DNA of 13,723 nt, taken from NCBI GenBank assembly GCA_900552945.1, contig USBI01000046.1:1-13723 (forward strand), in the 5' to 3' direction. Both the position numbers and the translations under genes were made by a program. The stretch comes from an uncultured Oscillospiraceae bacterium. GTDB lineage: Bacteria > Bacillota > Clostridia > Oscillospirales > Ruminococcaceae. A model generated the notes under the pieces. It did not search any database. It was given only the letters and a program-made list of their open reading frames with translations, and was not told the origin of the DNA. Positions 1 through 6,538 of this stretch are shown here, in pieces (position 1 is the stretch's first letter; each line of letters starts with the position of its first letter).

Positions 1-924
1 ATAAGAGACAGGAACCAGCCCATGGATCGAGAGGTCTGCGTTCACGCTTTTATTGGCAAGCTGGCGGATGGGACGATTGCCACTTACCAGACGCTTCCTT
101 GGGACCACCGGGGCTGGCATTGCGGCTCCGGTTCCAAGGGCTCCGGCAATAATACCCACATCTCTTTTGAAATTTGCGAGGATGGCCTGACAGACTCCGC
201 CTATTTCAACAAGGTTTACAATGAGGCGGTGGAGCTTTGCGCTTACCTCTGCAAGCAGTACGGCCTGACCGAGAAAAATATCATCTGCCACAGCGAGGGC
301 CATGCGCAGGGCATTGCCTCCAATCACGGGGATGTCATGCACTGGTTCCCGAAGCATGGGAAGAACATGGACACATTCCGCGCAGCGGTGAAAGCCAAGC
401 TGGCTGGTTCTTCTTCCGGCAATACCGGAGGTTCTGCGGGCAGCAGCCCCCTCTACCGGGTGAGAAAGTCTTGGAGCGATGCCTCCTCCCAACTCGGAGC
501 CTTTGCGGTTTTGGATAATGCCAAAGAGCTGGCAGACAAGAATCCCGGCTATGCGGTCTTTGACGAAGCCGGGAAGAAGGTTTATCCCTCCGCCTCTGGC
601 AGCACCGGCAGCGGCACCCTCTATCGGGTGCGCAAGAGTTGGGCGGATGCCGCTTCTCAAAAGGGCGCTTTTAATGTGCTGGACAATGCGAAACGCTGTG
701 CCGACGAAAATCCCGGTTACTCTGTTTTTGACGAGGCGGGAAAGGTTGTATATGCGGGCAGCGCAGCCACTTCTACTTACACGGTGCAGAAAGGCGACAG
801 CTTGTGGGCCATTGCAGAAAAGCGCCTCGGAAACGGCACCCGGTACAATGAGATCAAGAAACTAAACGGCTTGACTTCCGACGTGATTTATGCGGGGCAG
901 GTCTTGAAACTTCCCAACAGGTAA
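1..924 (+). CDS. Phage-type N-acetylmuramoyl-L-alanine amidase (endolysin), 5' end outside the window
   Basis: The frame is open to base 1, so the ATG at 22 is probably internal and the N-terminus lies upstream. Numbering from that ATG, residues 1-125 match the later part of an Amidase_2 domain. His90 and His107 are in the places of the second and third zinc ligands; the first ligand is expected upstream of the window. A Gly/Ser linker follows, then two near-identical repeats of about 45 residues (144-188 and 200-244, each LYRVRKSW...FDEAGK.VY), presumably wall binding. A C-terminal LysM domain (252-297) has the YTVQKGDSLW start and AGQVLKLP end. The enzyme would cut the stem peptide from muramic acid during phage lysis. 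A terminator follows directly. The domain calls are secure; which repeat family the doublet belongs to is not. Confidence 0.9.
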   Translation: MRDRNQPMDREVCVHAFIGKLADGTIATYQTLPWDHRGWHCGSGSKGSGNNTHISFEICEDGLTDSAYFNKVYNEAVELCAYLCKQYGLTEKNIICHSEGHAQGIASNHGDVMHWFPKHGKNMDTFRAAVKAKLAGSSSGNTGGSAGSSPLYRVRKSWSDASSQLGAFAVLDNAKELADKNPGYAVFDEAGKKVYPSASGSTGSGTLYRVRKSWADAASQKGAFNVLDNAKRCADENPGYSVFDEAGKVVYAGSAATSTYTVQKGDSLWAIAEKRLGNGTRYNEIKKLNGLTSDVIYAGQVLKLPNR

Positions 925-933
925 GCATGGTGG

Positions 934-960
934 GCGGCCCTCCGGGGCCGCTCTTTTCTT
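934..960 (+). terminator. Rho-independent terminator after the endolysin gene
   Basis: A 7-bp all-GC stem (934-940 pairs with 945-951) with loop TCCG is followed by a T-rich tract (952-960). It starts 10 nt after the endolysin stop and ends only 11 nt before the ribosome site of the next gene. Confidence 0.85.
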
Positions 961-983
961 TAATTTAATAAGGAGGCGATCCC

Positions 984-1160
984 ATGACGAAGGATCAATT
1001 TGAGCGCATGAAGGATTTTAGTGCCTCCATGTCGATTGCACGCAAGATGCTGGCAGAACATATTATCACCGAGGCGGATTATGACAAATTGGAGGCTGCA
1101 TTTGCAGAACGGTATAATCCGCCGCTGGTGTTTGTATCCCCGCAAGAGGCCCTGCTATGA
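984..1160 (+). CDS. Small SHOCT-like protein at the head of the recombinase operon
   Basis: A 58-residue reading frame with a perfect AGGAGG at 971-976, 7 nt before ATG. The protein starts MTKDQFERMKDF and has a central segment (ARKMLAEHIITEADYDKLEAAF, given here only as a description of residues 20-41) with the 'short helix, turn, I-T-E-x-D/E-Y, helix' layout of SHOCT domains. Small proteins of this kind occur in mobile elements of Firmicutes; the function is unknown, with oligomerisation or protein contact the usual guess. Its TGA overlaps the ATG of the next gene in an ATGA, so the two are probably translationally coupled. The family call rests on motif shape only. Confidence 0.75.
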   Translation: MTKDQFERMKDFSASMSIARKMLAEHIITEADYDKLEAAFAERYNPPLVFVSPQEALL

Positions 1161-1561
1161 CGTGGGATGAAAAAGAAAAAATCGCATATCTGCGTGAAGA
1201 AGGTTATGGATACAAAAGCATTGCGACAAAGCTCAGCCTACCGCTGGATACAGTAAAAAGCCATTGTAAAAGGAATGGCTTGGCTGGCGTTGCGAAAAAG
1301 AAAGGGCCAAGTGAAATTTGCAGGTGTTGCGGCAGGCCGCTCTCTCAATCTCGTACCGGACGGAAACGGAAATTCTGCTCCGATCAATGCCGGAACCACT
1401 GGTGGAAAGAACATCCGCAGCTTGTAAACCGCTCTGCCTATTATCCTTCGTTTTGCTTTCATTGCGGGAAAGAGTTTGTGGCTTATGGGCATCGGGGGCA
1501 GAAATACTGCTCTCATGCCTGCTATATTGCGGCGCGGTTCCCGAAAACTTCTGCGCAGTAG
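1157..1561 (+). CDS. HTH plus double zinc-finger protein, copy 1
   Basis: 134 residues. Residues 3-45 form a sigma-region-4/resolvase-like helix-turn-helix (LREEGYGYKSIATKL, then DTVKSHCKRNGL). Two four-cysteine fingers follow: C55-x2-C58 with C74-x3-C78, and C100-x2-C103 with C118-x3-C122. The start is fixed by the ATGA overlap with the upstream gene and by AAGAGG at 1144-1149. This is a probable DNA-binding accessory protein of the recombinases downstream. It is a clear paralogue of the protein at 1689-2129, with the same order of HTH and fingers and the shared words 'TVKS', 'RNGL.GVA', 'KFCS..CR..WWK.HP' and 'CY.MARF/CYIAARF'. No specific function is known to me; regulator or recombination directionality partner are both possible. 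Confidence 0.82.
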   Translation: MTWDEKEKIAYLREEGYGYKSIATKLSLPLDTVKSHCKRNGLAGVAKKKGPSEICRCCGRPLSQSRTGRKRKFCSDQCRNHWWKEHPQLVNRSAYYPSFCFHCGKEFVAYGHRGQKYCSHACYIAARFPKTSAQ

Positions 1562-1688
1562 GCGGCATAATCGGAGGACTTCGTATCAAATTTTGTCCCT
1601 TTTATCGCTTTTTAGAGGGGCTGAACCCTTGATTGACACCGCCTTTCAGAGTAAGATGTCCTCCACATCTATGAAAGGAGTGGTTTGC

Positions 1689-2129
1689 ATGACCGATAAA
1701 GAGAAGAAACGAATGTGTTTTCTCCGCTCTGAGGGCTTTGGCTATGGCACAATAGCAAAAAAGCTCGGTATTTCCGAAAATACCGTTAAGAGCTTTTGCA
1801 TGAGAAACGGATTGACCGGCGTGGCAAGTAAGCCGGTTATTACCGCCTGCCGCTATTGCGGAAAAGAGCTGACTCAAGAAGAAGGGCGACCAATCAGAGC
1901 CAGAAAATTTTGCTCAGAAGAGTGCCGCCGCGCATGGTGGAAAGCACATCCGGAGCTGCTCTGTAATAAGGTGTCCGACATACGCATCTGCAATTATTGC
2001 GGGAAAAAATTTAAGGTTTATGCCGGAAATCATGGACGCAAATATTGCTGTCATCATTGCTATATTATGGCCCGCTTTGGAGATAAGCCGCGGAAATGGG
2101 AGGTGTTGGAACGTGGAAAGAAAGATTAA
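1689..2129 (+). CDS. HTH plus double zinc-finger protein, copy 2
   Basis: 146 residues. The ATG at 1689 is chosen over an in-frame ATG at 1476, which lies inside the previous gene, because AAAGGAG at 1674-1680 sits 8 nt upstream and the homology to copy 1 starts here. The HTH spans residues 4-45. The zinc fingers use C54/C57 with C75/C79, and C101/C104 with C120/C124. The C-terminus is basic (RKWEVLERGKKD). It is separated from copy 1 by 127 nt with no convincing gene, and its end overlaps the first recombinase by 17 nt, so the two products are made together. The duplication with divergence suggests each copy has its own DNA site or recombinase partner; that is inference. Confidence 0.85.
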   Translation: MTDKEKKRMCFLRSEGFGYGTIAKKLGISENTVKSFCMRNGLTGVASKPVITACRYCGKELTQEEGRPIRARKFCSEECRRAWWKAHPELLCNKVSDIRICNYCGKKFKVYAGNHGRKYCCHHCYIMARFGDKPRKWEVLERGKKD

Positions 2130-3456
2130 GAGGATTCAGCCTGCAAGGCGCACTGCTCCTAAGAATAAGCGGGTGGCCGCTTATGCGCGGGTATCCAGTG
2201 GCAGAGAGGCCCCGCTCCATTCCCTCTCTGCGCAGATCAGCCATTACAGTGAGCTGATCCAGAAAACTCCCGGCTGGGAGTATGCCGGTGTATATGCGGA
2301 CGAGGCTCTATCCGGCACCAAGGATAGCCGGGGTGAATTTCAGCGGTTATTGGCCGACTGCAAAGCCGGAAAGATTGACCTTGTACTTACAAAGTCTGTT
2401 TCCCGTTTTGCCCGTAATACGGTAACGACGCTGAAAACCATCCGGGAGCTTCGGCTCATGGGGGTGGACGTTTTCTTTGAAGAACAGAATATCCACACAA
2501 TGGGCGAGGACGGTGAATTTCTGCTTACCCTCCTCGCTGCCTATGCAGAGGAGGAAGCCCGCTCGGTATCCGAAAACCAGAAGTGGCGTATCAAATCCAA
2601 CTATGAGCAGGGCCTGCCTTGGAGCATCACCATGTATGGTTACAGGCAGGTCAACGGGCGGCTGGAAGTCGTACCGGAAGAAGCCGAGATCATACGGCTG
2701 GCCGCTGACCTCTATCTGGAAGGTTACGGGCGGTGTAAGCTGGAGGATGCCTTTGCCACCGTGAATATCAAAGGCAGGCATGGTGCCAACATGGGAGGGA
2801 ACTCCATCGTTGACCTGATTTGCAACGAGAAAATCGTTGGGGATATGTTGCTGCAAAAGACTTTTGTGGTAGACCCCATCACAAAAGAGGTTCGCAAGAA
2901 CAACGGCGAAAAGCCACAGTATTTTGTAGAGGGCAGCCATGAAGGGATTCTTGACCGGGAAACCTATGAGAAGGTTCTGGCGGAACGTGCCCGCCGGGCT
3001 GCCGCCTATAAACCGCGCTCCGGGAGCTATGAGCGGAACCGCTTTCCGTTTTCCAGCAAAGTGCGCTGTGGAAAATGCGGAAAATGCTTTACCCGAAAAA
3101 CGGTGGCTCCAAAGACCCCGTATGAAAAGCAGGTCTGGATTTGTCGCACCTTCAACCAGAAAGGCAAGGCGCACTGCGATGCCAAGCAGATCCCGGAGGA
3201 AATTTTGAAACGGGTGAGCGCCGAGGCCATGGGCCTGCCGGAATTTGACGAGGCGGCCTTTGCGGCCAAGGTGGAAGAAATTCAGGTGCCGGACAACAGT
3301 ATGCTGGTCTTTGTTTTCTATGACGGCCATACTATAAAAAAGAAGTGGGACAATCCCTCCCGCCGCCATAGCTGGAACCCTGAGAACCGACAGCGAGCGC
3401 GTGAACTGGCGCTCCGGCAGGCCGCAGAAAGGAGGTTTGCACAATGCCGCCAGTAA
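2113..3456 (+). CDS. Large serine recombinase without coiled coil (integrase subunit 1)
   Basis: 447 residues from a GTG at 2113, which has GGGAGG at 2098-2103 at 9 nt spacing. The longer frame from 2020 lies inside the previous gene. Domains: resolvase catalytic domain (about 19-165) with nucleophile Ser28 in YARVSS and the paired arginines Arg98 and Arg101 (VSRFARN); recombinase DNA-binding domain (about 170-290); zinc ribbon with C319, C322, C344 and C355. The protein then ends in about 90 residues with a short strand segment (LVFVFYDGHTIKKKW) and a basic tail. The long coiled coil found after the zinc ribbon in most large serine integrases is missing. It should cut and rejoin att sites through a 5'-phosphoserine link. 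It overlaps the next recombinase by 13 nt. Confidence 0.93.
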   Translation: MERKIKRIQPARRTAPKNKRVAAYARVSSGREAPLHSLSAQISHYSELIQKTPGWEYAGVYADEALSGTKDSRGEFQRLLADCKAGKIDLVLTKSVSRFARNTVTTLKTIRELRLMGVDVFFEEQNIHTMGEDGEFLLTLLAAYAEEEARSVSENQKWRIKSNYEQGLPWSITMYGYRQVNGRLEVVPEEAEIIRLAADLYLEGYGRCKLEDAFATVNIKGRHGANMGGNSIVDLICNEKIVGDMLLQKTFVVDPITKEVRKNNGEKPQYFVEGSHEGILDRETYEKVLAERARRAAAYKPRSGSYERNRFPFSSKVRCGKCGKCFTRKTVAPKTPYEKQVWICRTFNQKGKAHCDAKQIPEEILKRVSAEAMGLPEFDEAAFAAKVEEIQVPDNSMLVFVFYDGHTIKKKWDNPSRRHSWNPENRQRARELALRQAAERRFAQCRQ

Positions 3457-5054
3457 CAGCGAAAGTAACCGTTATCCCGGCCAAGAAACAGAGGCTTCCG
3501 CTCAATCCAGAAACCAGCGAGGTTCGCAAGCTGCGGGTGGCGGCCTATGCCCGTGTATCCACCAACAACGAGGAACAGCTCAGCAGTTATGAGGCGCAGG
3601 TGGATCACTACACCCGGTATATTCAATCGAAGGACGAGTGGGAATTTGTAGAGGTCTATACCGACGAAGGTATTTCCGCCACCAACACCAAAAAGCGCGA
3701 TGGATTTAACCGCATGGTAGCTGATGCGCTGGCAGGTAAAATCGACCTGATTATCACCAAATCTATCAGCCGGTTTGCCCGCAATACGGTGGATACCTTA
3801 ACCACGGTGCGCAAGCTCAAAGAAAAGGGTATTGAGGTTTTCTTCGAGAAAGAGAATATCCGCACTCTTGACAGCAAAGGCGAGCTGCTCATTACCATTA
3901 TGTCCTCGCTGGCGCAGGAAGAAAGCCGCTCCATTTCCGAGAACGTCACATGGGGCCAGCGCAAGCGGTTTGCGGATGGCAAAGTGAGCCTGCCTTATAA
4001 ACGCTTCCTCGGCTACAAGCGTGGTGCAGATGGCCTGCCGGAAATCGACGAAAAAGAGGCAGAGATCATCCGCCTGATTTACCGGCTGTTCCTTTATGGC
4101 AAATCTCCATCGGCCATTGCCGCTTATCTCACCGGGGAAGGGATACCCACCCCAGGTGGGAAAACCATCTGGCGGGCCAAAGTGGTGGAGAGTATCCTCA
4201 CCAACGAAAAATACAAGGGCGACGCGCTCTTGCAGAAGAAATTCACAGTGGATTTCCTCACCAAAAAGCAGAAGGTCAATGAGGGCGAGGTGCCGCAATA
4301 CTATGTGGCAAACAGCCATCCGGCCATTATCGAACCGGAGCTTTTCGACCTCGTACAATACGAGCTGAAAACCCGCAAGACGGATGGGCGTTTTACAAGC
4401 TGCCTGCATCCATTTTCCGGGCGCATTATCTGCGGCGAGTGTGGCGGCATTTATGGCAGCAAGGTCTGGCACTCCAACACGGAAAACCGGAGCCTTGTAT
4501 GGCAGTGTAACGAAAAATACCGGGGTCAGCATTGCTCCACGCCCCATCTTACAGAGGATGAAATCAAAGCCGCATTTCTGGCCGCCTTCAATATCGTGCT
4601 GGGGAACCGGGACGAGATTATAGAGGCATACGAGGAAGTGATCGCGGCACTGACCGATACGGCAGACTTGGATGCAGAACAGGAAACCTTGGAAAATGAA
4701 AGCGAGGTTGTACTGGGGCTTATTCAGAAAATCATTTCTGAAAATGCGCAGACCGCCATGGATCAGGAAGAATACAACCGCCGGTATGATGCTTACTCTG
4801 AGCGGTTTGAAGCCGCCCGGAAACGGCTGGCGGAAATCGCAGAGCTTCGGCAGGAACGCAATGCCAAAAAGACAAGAATCCGGCTGTTCATGGAAAACAT
4901 GAACAACCATCAGGAACTGGTGCAATCCTTTGACGAGGAGCTTTGGTATTCCACGGTGGACTATGTGACGGTTTACGAAGATAAAAGGCTGGTGTTCACC
5001 TTCCGCGATGGGCGGCAGATCGAAATCACGGCAGAATTATGGAGGGCAGCATAA
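3444..5054 (+). CDS. Large serine recombinase with coiled coil (integrase subunit 2)
   Basis: 536 residues; ATG at 3444 with AAAGGAGG at 3428-3434. The catalytic domain spans about 29-180, with Ser39 in YARVST and Arg110/Arg113 in ISRFARN. The recombinase domain (about 185-310) contains the typical GIPTPGGKTIW stretch. The zinc ribbon uses C330, C333, C355 and C364. A long charged helical segment (about 388-482) is the expected coiled coil, which in large serine integrases controls synapsis and direction. A C-terminal strand segment (RLVFTFRDGRQIEI) resembles the end of subunit 1. All catalytic residues are present, so it is probably the main active integrase. Its stop shares one base with the next start (TAATG). 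Confidence 0.95.
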   Translation: MPPVTAKVTVIPAKKQRLPLNPETSEVRKLRVAAYARVSTNNEEQLSSYEAQVDHYTRYIQSKDEWEFVEVYTDEGISATNTKKRDGFNRMVADALAGKIDLIITKSISRFARNTVDTLTTVRKLKEKGIEVFFEKENIRTLDSKGELLITIMSSLAQEESRSISENVTWGQRKRFADGKVSLPYKRFLGYKRGADGLPEIDEKEAEIIRLIYRLFLYGKSPSAIAAYLTGEGIPTPGGKTIWRAKVVESILTNEKYKGDALLQKKFTVDFLTKKQKVNEGEVPQYYVANSHPAIIEPELFDLVQYELKTRKTDGRFTSCLHPFSGRIICGECGGIYGSKVWHSNTENRSLVWQCNEKYRGQHCSTPHLTEDEIKAAFLAAFNIVLGNRDEIIEAYEEVIAALTDTADLDAEQETLENESEVVLGLIQKIISENAQTAMDQEEYNRRYDAYSERFEAARKRLAEIAELRQERNAKKTRIRLFMENMNNHQELVQSFDEELWYSTVDYVTVYEDKRLVFTFRDGRQIEITAELWRAA

Positions 5055-5446
5055 TGGAGAAGGAAGCAAGGAAAACAATGCGGGTGGCGGTCTATTGCCG
5101 CCTCGCCCGCGCGGATCAAAACGATACCTTGTTAGAGGTGCAGAAGGAACGGCTGCGCGTATATGCCAAAGAGCGCGGCTATGATATTGTGGCGGAAATA
5201 GCCGAGATCGGCAGCGGCCTTTCCCTGAACCGCCCCGGTATCCGGGAAATGGCCGGGCTGGCCCACCGCCACATGATAGACGCGGTTTTAGTCAGCGATA
5301 TTTCCCGCCTTTGCCGGGATTGCGGACAGACGCTGCGGTTAGAAGGAAAGCTCAAAAAGCAAGGGGTTTCCATTGAGAGCATGAAGGGCAACCCGCTCCC
5401 GGAATACCGGAGGGCCAGAATTGCGCTGGGCTGTATAATGAAATAA
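5054..5446 (+). CDS. Resolvase-domain protein with Ser-to-Ala active site (inactive recombinase subunit)
   Basis: 130 residues. ATG at 5054 is preferred over the in-frame ATG at 5039 because GGAGGG at 5041-5046 is spaced 7 nt from it and TAATG couples it to the previous gene. The protein is only a resolvase N-terminal domain: VAVYCRLARADQ at the start, LNRPGIREM in the middle and VSDISRLCRD further on. In active relatives the first motif reads YCRLSR; here the nucleophile position is Ala18. Arg16, Arg85 and Arg88 are kept. There is no DNA-binding domain, zinc ribbon or coiled coil. The conserved fold without the nucleophile suggests a structural or regulatory partner of the two full recombinases; a decaying remnant is the alternative. 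Confidence 0.85.
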   Translation: MEKEARKTMRVAVYCRLARADQNDTLLEVQKERLRVYAKERGYDIVAEIAEIGSGLSLNRPGIREMAGLAHRHMIDAVLVSDISRLCRDCGQTLRLEGKLKKQGVSIESMKGNPLPEYRRARIALGCIMK

Positions 5447-5493
5447 GGCAAAGAGAAAACCGCAGGTTCCGGCCTGCGGTCTTTTTCTTTGCC
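5447..5493. terminator. Two-way terminator between recombinase operon and XRE gene
   Basis: The core stem pairs 5460-5466 with 5473-5479 (CCGCAGG/CCTGCGG) around a 6-nt loop. It is flanked by an A-rich tract on the left (AAAGAGAAAA) and a T-rich tract on the right (TCTTTTTCTTT), which are largely complementary. It can therefore end transcription in both directions. It sits between the convergent ends of the recombinase operon and the XRE gene. Confidence 0.85.
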
Positions 5494-5495
5494 CT

Positions 5496-5801
5496 CTACT
5501 GTAAGGTGCTTATAAATTCAAGCAGCAGGGCTTTTTGCTTCTCGGTGAGTGTACTCCATTTTGCAAAAAGCTCGCGCTGTTCATCCGTTATTTCCACAGC
5601 TTCTCCGCCTTCCGCGAAAAACTGTGCTAAGGTTATTCCAAACGCACGACAAATCACTTCCAGCGTGGGAAGCGTCGGCGCATTATTCCTTTTGAAAACA
5701 TTGGTTATTGTGGAGTGAGATAGGTTTGCCTCTTTTGCCAGCCTGTAATCCGTCCAGCCGCGCTCCTCCATGAGCTGCTTGATCCGCTTCTGTGCGTCCA
5801 T
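5496..5801 (-). CDS. XRE-family (Cro/CI-like) transcriptional regulator
   Basis: 101 residues read on the minus strand. Residues 5-60 are a lambda-repressor-like HTH (IKQLMEERGWTDYRLAKEAN, then SHSTITNVFKR and TLEVICRAFGITLAQFF). A short C-terminal helical part (70-101) ends TEKQKALLLEFISTLQ and is probably for dimerisation. A weak AGGTGAT-type ribosome site precedes the start on its own strand. The gene is divergent from the small gene at 5956, with two CCCA-NN-TGGG palindromes in the shared region. The likely role is repressor of itself and of the rightward promoter, a lysogeny-type control. The HTH call is secure; the targets are inferred. Confidence 0.92.
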   Translation of the reverse strand: MDAQKRIKQLMEERGWTDYRLAKEANLSHSTITNVFKRNNAPTLPTLEVICRAFGITLAQFFAEGGEAVEITDEQRELFAKWSTLTEKQKALLLEFISTLQ

Positions 5802-5832
5802 TCCATCACCTGCCCATCTGTATCTATTCTAA

Positions 5833-5844
5833 TTCCCAAATGGG
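5833..5844. promoter_or_regulatory. Operator-like palindrome 1 (TTCCCAAATGGG)
   Basis: Half-sites CCCA and TGGG surround an AA centre. It lies 32 nt upstream of the XRE start and immediately upstream of a rightward extended -10 box, within what would be the promoter spacer. A bound repressor there would block RNA polymerase. It matches site 2 in 11 of 12 positions. Confidence 0.55.
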
Positions 5845-5853
5845 TGGTATAAT
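5845..5853 (+). promoter_or_regulatory. Extended -10 promoter for the rightward gene
   Basis: TGGTATAAT gives the TG of an extended -10 and a perfect TATAAT at 5848-5853. No good -35 is seen at 17 nt (TATTCT), which is common for extended -10 promoters. It points to the small gene at 5956, about 100 nt downstream, and is bracketed by the two operator-like palindromes. Confidence 0.6.
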
Positions 5854-5876
5854 AGTCACAATCAGTGGCTACCATA

Positions 5877-5890
5877 TTTCCCAAGTGGGG
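5877..5890. promoter_or_regulatory. Operator-like palindrome 2 (TTTCCCAAGTGGGG)
   Basis: A second CCCA-AG-TGGG site, centred 45 bp from site 1 and just downstream of the predicted rightward start of transcription. Paired sites at this distance fit cooperative binding of a dimeric XRE repressor. This is inferred from the repeat and its location only. Confidence 0.5.
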
Positions 5891-5955
5891 CATAGAGTAG
5901 TTTATATCATGGGCCGAACATGGAGATACTACTCATACAGACAGGAGGCTTTACA

Positions 5956-6210
5956 TTGCAAGAGAATAAAAAAGATTTCTTCGCCATGCTGGCGGAGCGG
6001 GATCATACGACCGTGGAAAAGGTCAAAGAGAAAATCTCAAAGCGGATATGGAAGGGTCTGCATGACCCTGATCCGGAGCGCCGGGCGCAATGGGAACGGA
6101 TACCATGCGCCGGGGATGTGCCTACCCCGGAGGAATGGCTGCGCTATTCTGTGGAACGGCTGAGAGAAGATGGCCGAGAGGATTTACTGCGGCACTACCT
6201 CATAGATTAG
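5956..6210 (+). CDS. Small conserved-looking protein under XRE control (possibly Spo0A-C-terminal-like)
   Basis: 84 residues from a TTG at 5956 with a strong AGGAGG at 5943-5948, spaced 7 nt. An in-frame ATG at 5920 has no ribosome site, so TTG is preferred. The protein is charged and helical (MQENKKDFFAMLAERDHTTV..., then DPDPERRAQWERIP and TPEEWLRYSVERL). Its layout recalls small clostridial proteins labelled as Spo0A C-terminal-like, but I am not certain of that family. No catalytic residues, membrane segment or signal peptide are visible. It is divergent from the XRE gene and followed by a terminator, so it forms a one-gene regulated unit, perhaps a phage regulator or anti-repressor. Confidence 0.7.
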   Translation: MQENKKDFFAMLAERDHTTVEKVKEKISKRIWKGLHDPDPERRAQWERIPCAGDVPTPEEWLRYSVERLREDGREDLLRHYLID

Positions 6211-6266
6211 GGTGTGCATTTCAAAGGCGAAGAAATACAAGATATAGATATGCAGGCAGAAAAATA

Positions 6267-6309
6267 GCGGGAATAAACACCTCATGTTGTGTTTTCCCGC
6301 TTTTTATTT
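6267..6309 (+). terminator. Rho-independent terminator after the small gene
   Basis: The stem GCGGGAA-(TA bulge)-AACAC at 6267-6280 pairs with GTGTTTTCCCGC at 6289-6300 around an 8-nt loop. TTTTTATTT follows. It sits 56 nt after the stop of the small gene. Confidence 0.85.
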
Positions 6310-6350
6310 CCGCCGTACTGTATGAAATGTTGTCCCTTTAGACAAATCAG

Positions 6351-6389
6351 TTACCGTTGTTGATACAATTTCAACAACGGTAATTTTTT
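6351..6389 (+). terminator. Second terminator, perfect 13-bp inverted repeat
   Basis: TTACCGTTGTTGA at 6351-6363 and its exact complement at 6371-6383 flank a 7-nt loop; six T follow at 6384-6389. It can act as a rightward terminator. The perfect 33-bp dyad without a matching A tract on the left could also be a recombinase or regulator site. Confidence 0.7.
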
Positions 6390-6538
6390 ATTTGTTCCCG
6401 TTCTGGGGATGTATTTGGCATGAAACCGGGGATATTCCGAACATTTCCGGCCATAAGCAAATTGTATGTCCGGATTTGACGCAGCCATGGTCTGAAAAGA
6501 CAAGGCTTGGTAAAATGACAATCGTTATAAGAATATAA
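6390..6538. other. Non-coding stretch with a possible element/chromosome junction
   Basis: No gene with a ribosome site is seen here. A frame of about 70 codons (6326-6535) is open but runs through a hairpin and has no start. It ends at TAA 6536-6538, just before leucine-rich-repeat coding sequence begins without a start codon. The abrupt change suggests a recombination or deletion edge, possibly attR of the element at left. No att duplication can be shown without the left end. Confidence 0.4.

Noticed and set aside
1476..1688. 71-codon N-terminal extension of the second HTH/zinc-finger protein
   Set aside because: It begins inside the first HTH gene, and homology and a good ribosome site point to ATG 1689.
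1562..1688. Gap between the two HTH/zinc-finger genes as a promoter region
   Set aside because: A TTGACA occurs at about 1632-1637, but no acceptable -10 follows at 16-18 nt.
2347..3444. 365-codon minus-strand frame opposite the first recombinase
   Set aside because: It is antisense to a clear recombinase gene, has no ribosome site and no recognisable motif; a codon-bias shadow.
3798..4925. 375-codon minus-strand frame opposite the second recombinase
   Set aside because: Antisense shadow; the plus strand has catalytic, zinc and coiled-coil features in order.
6326..6535. Open frame upstream of and in phase with the leucine-rich-repeat sequence
   Set aside because: It has no start codon or ribosome site, runs through a perfect terminator hairpin and lacks repeat motifs, so I do not treat it as the missing 5' part.
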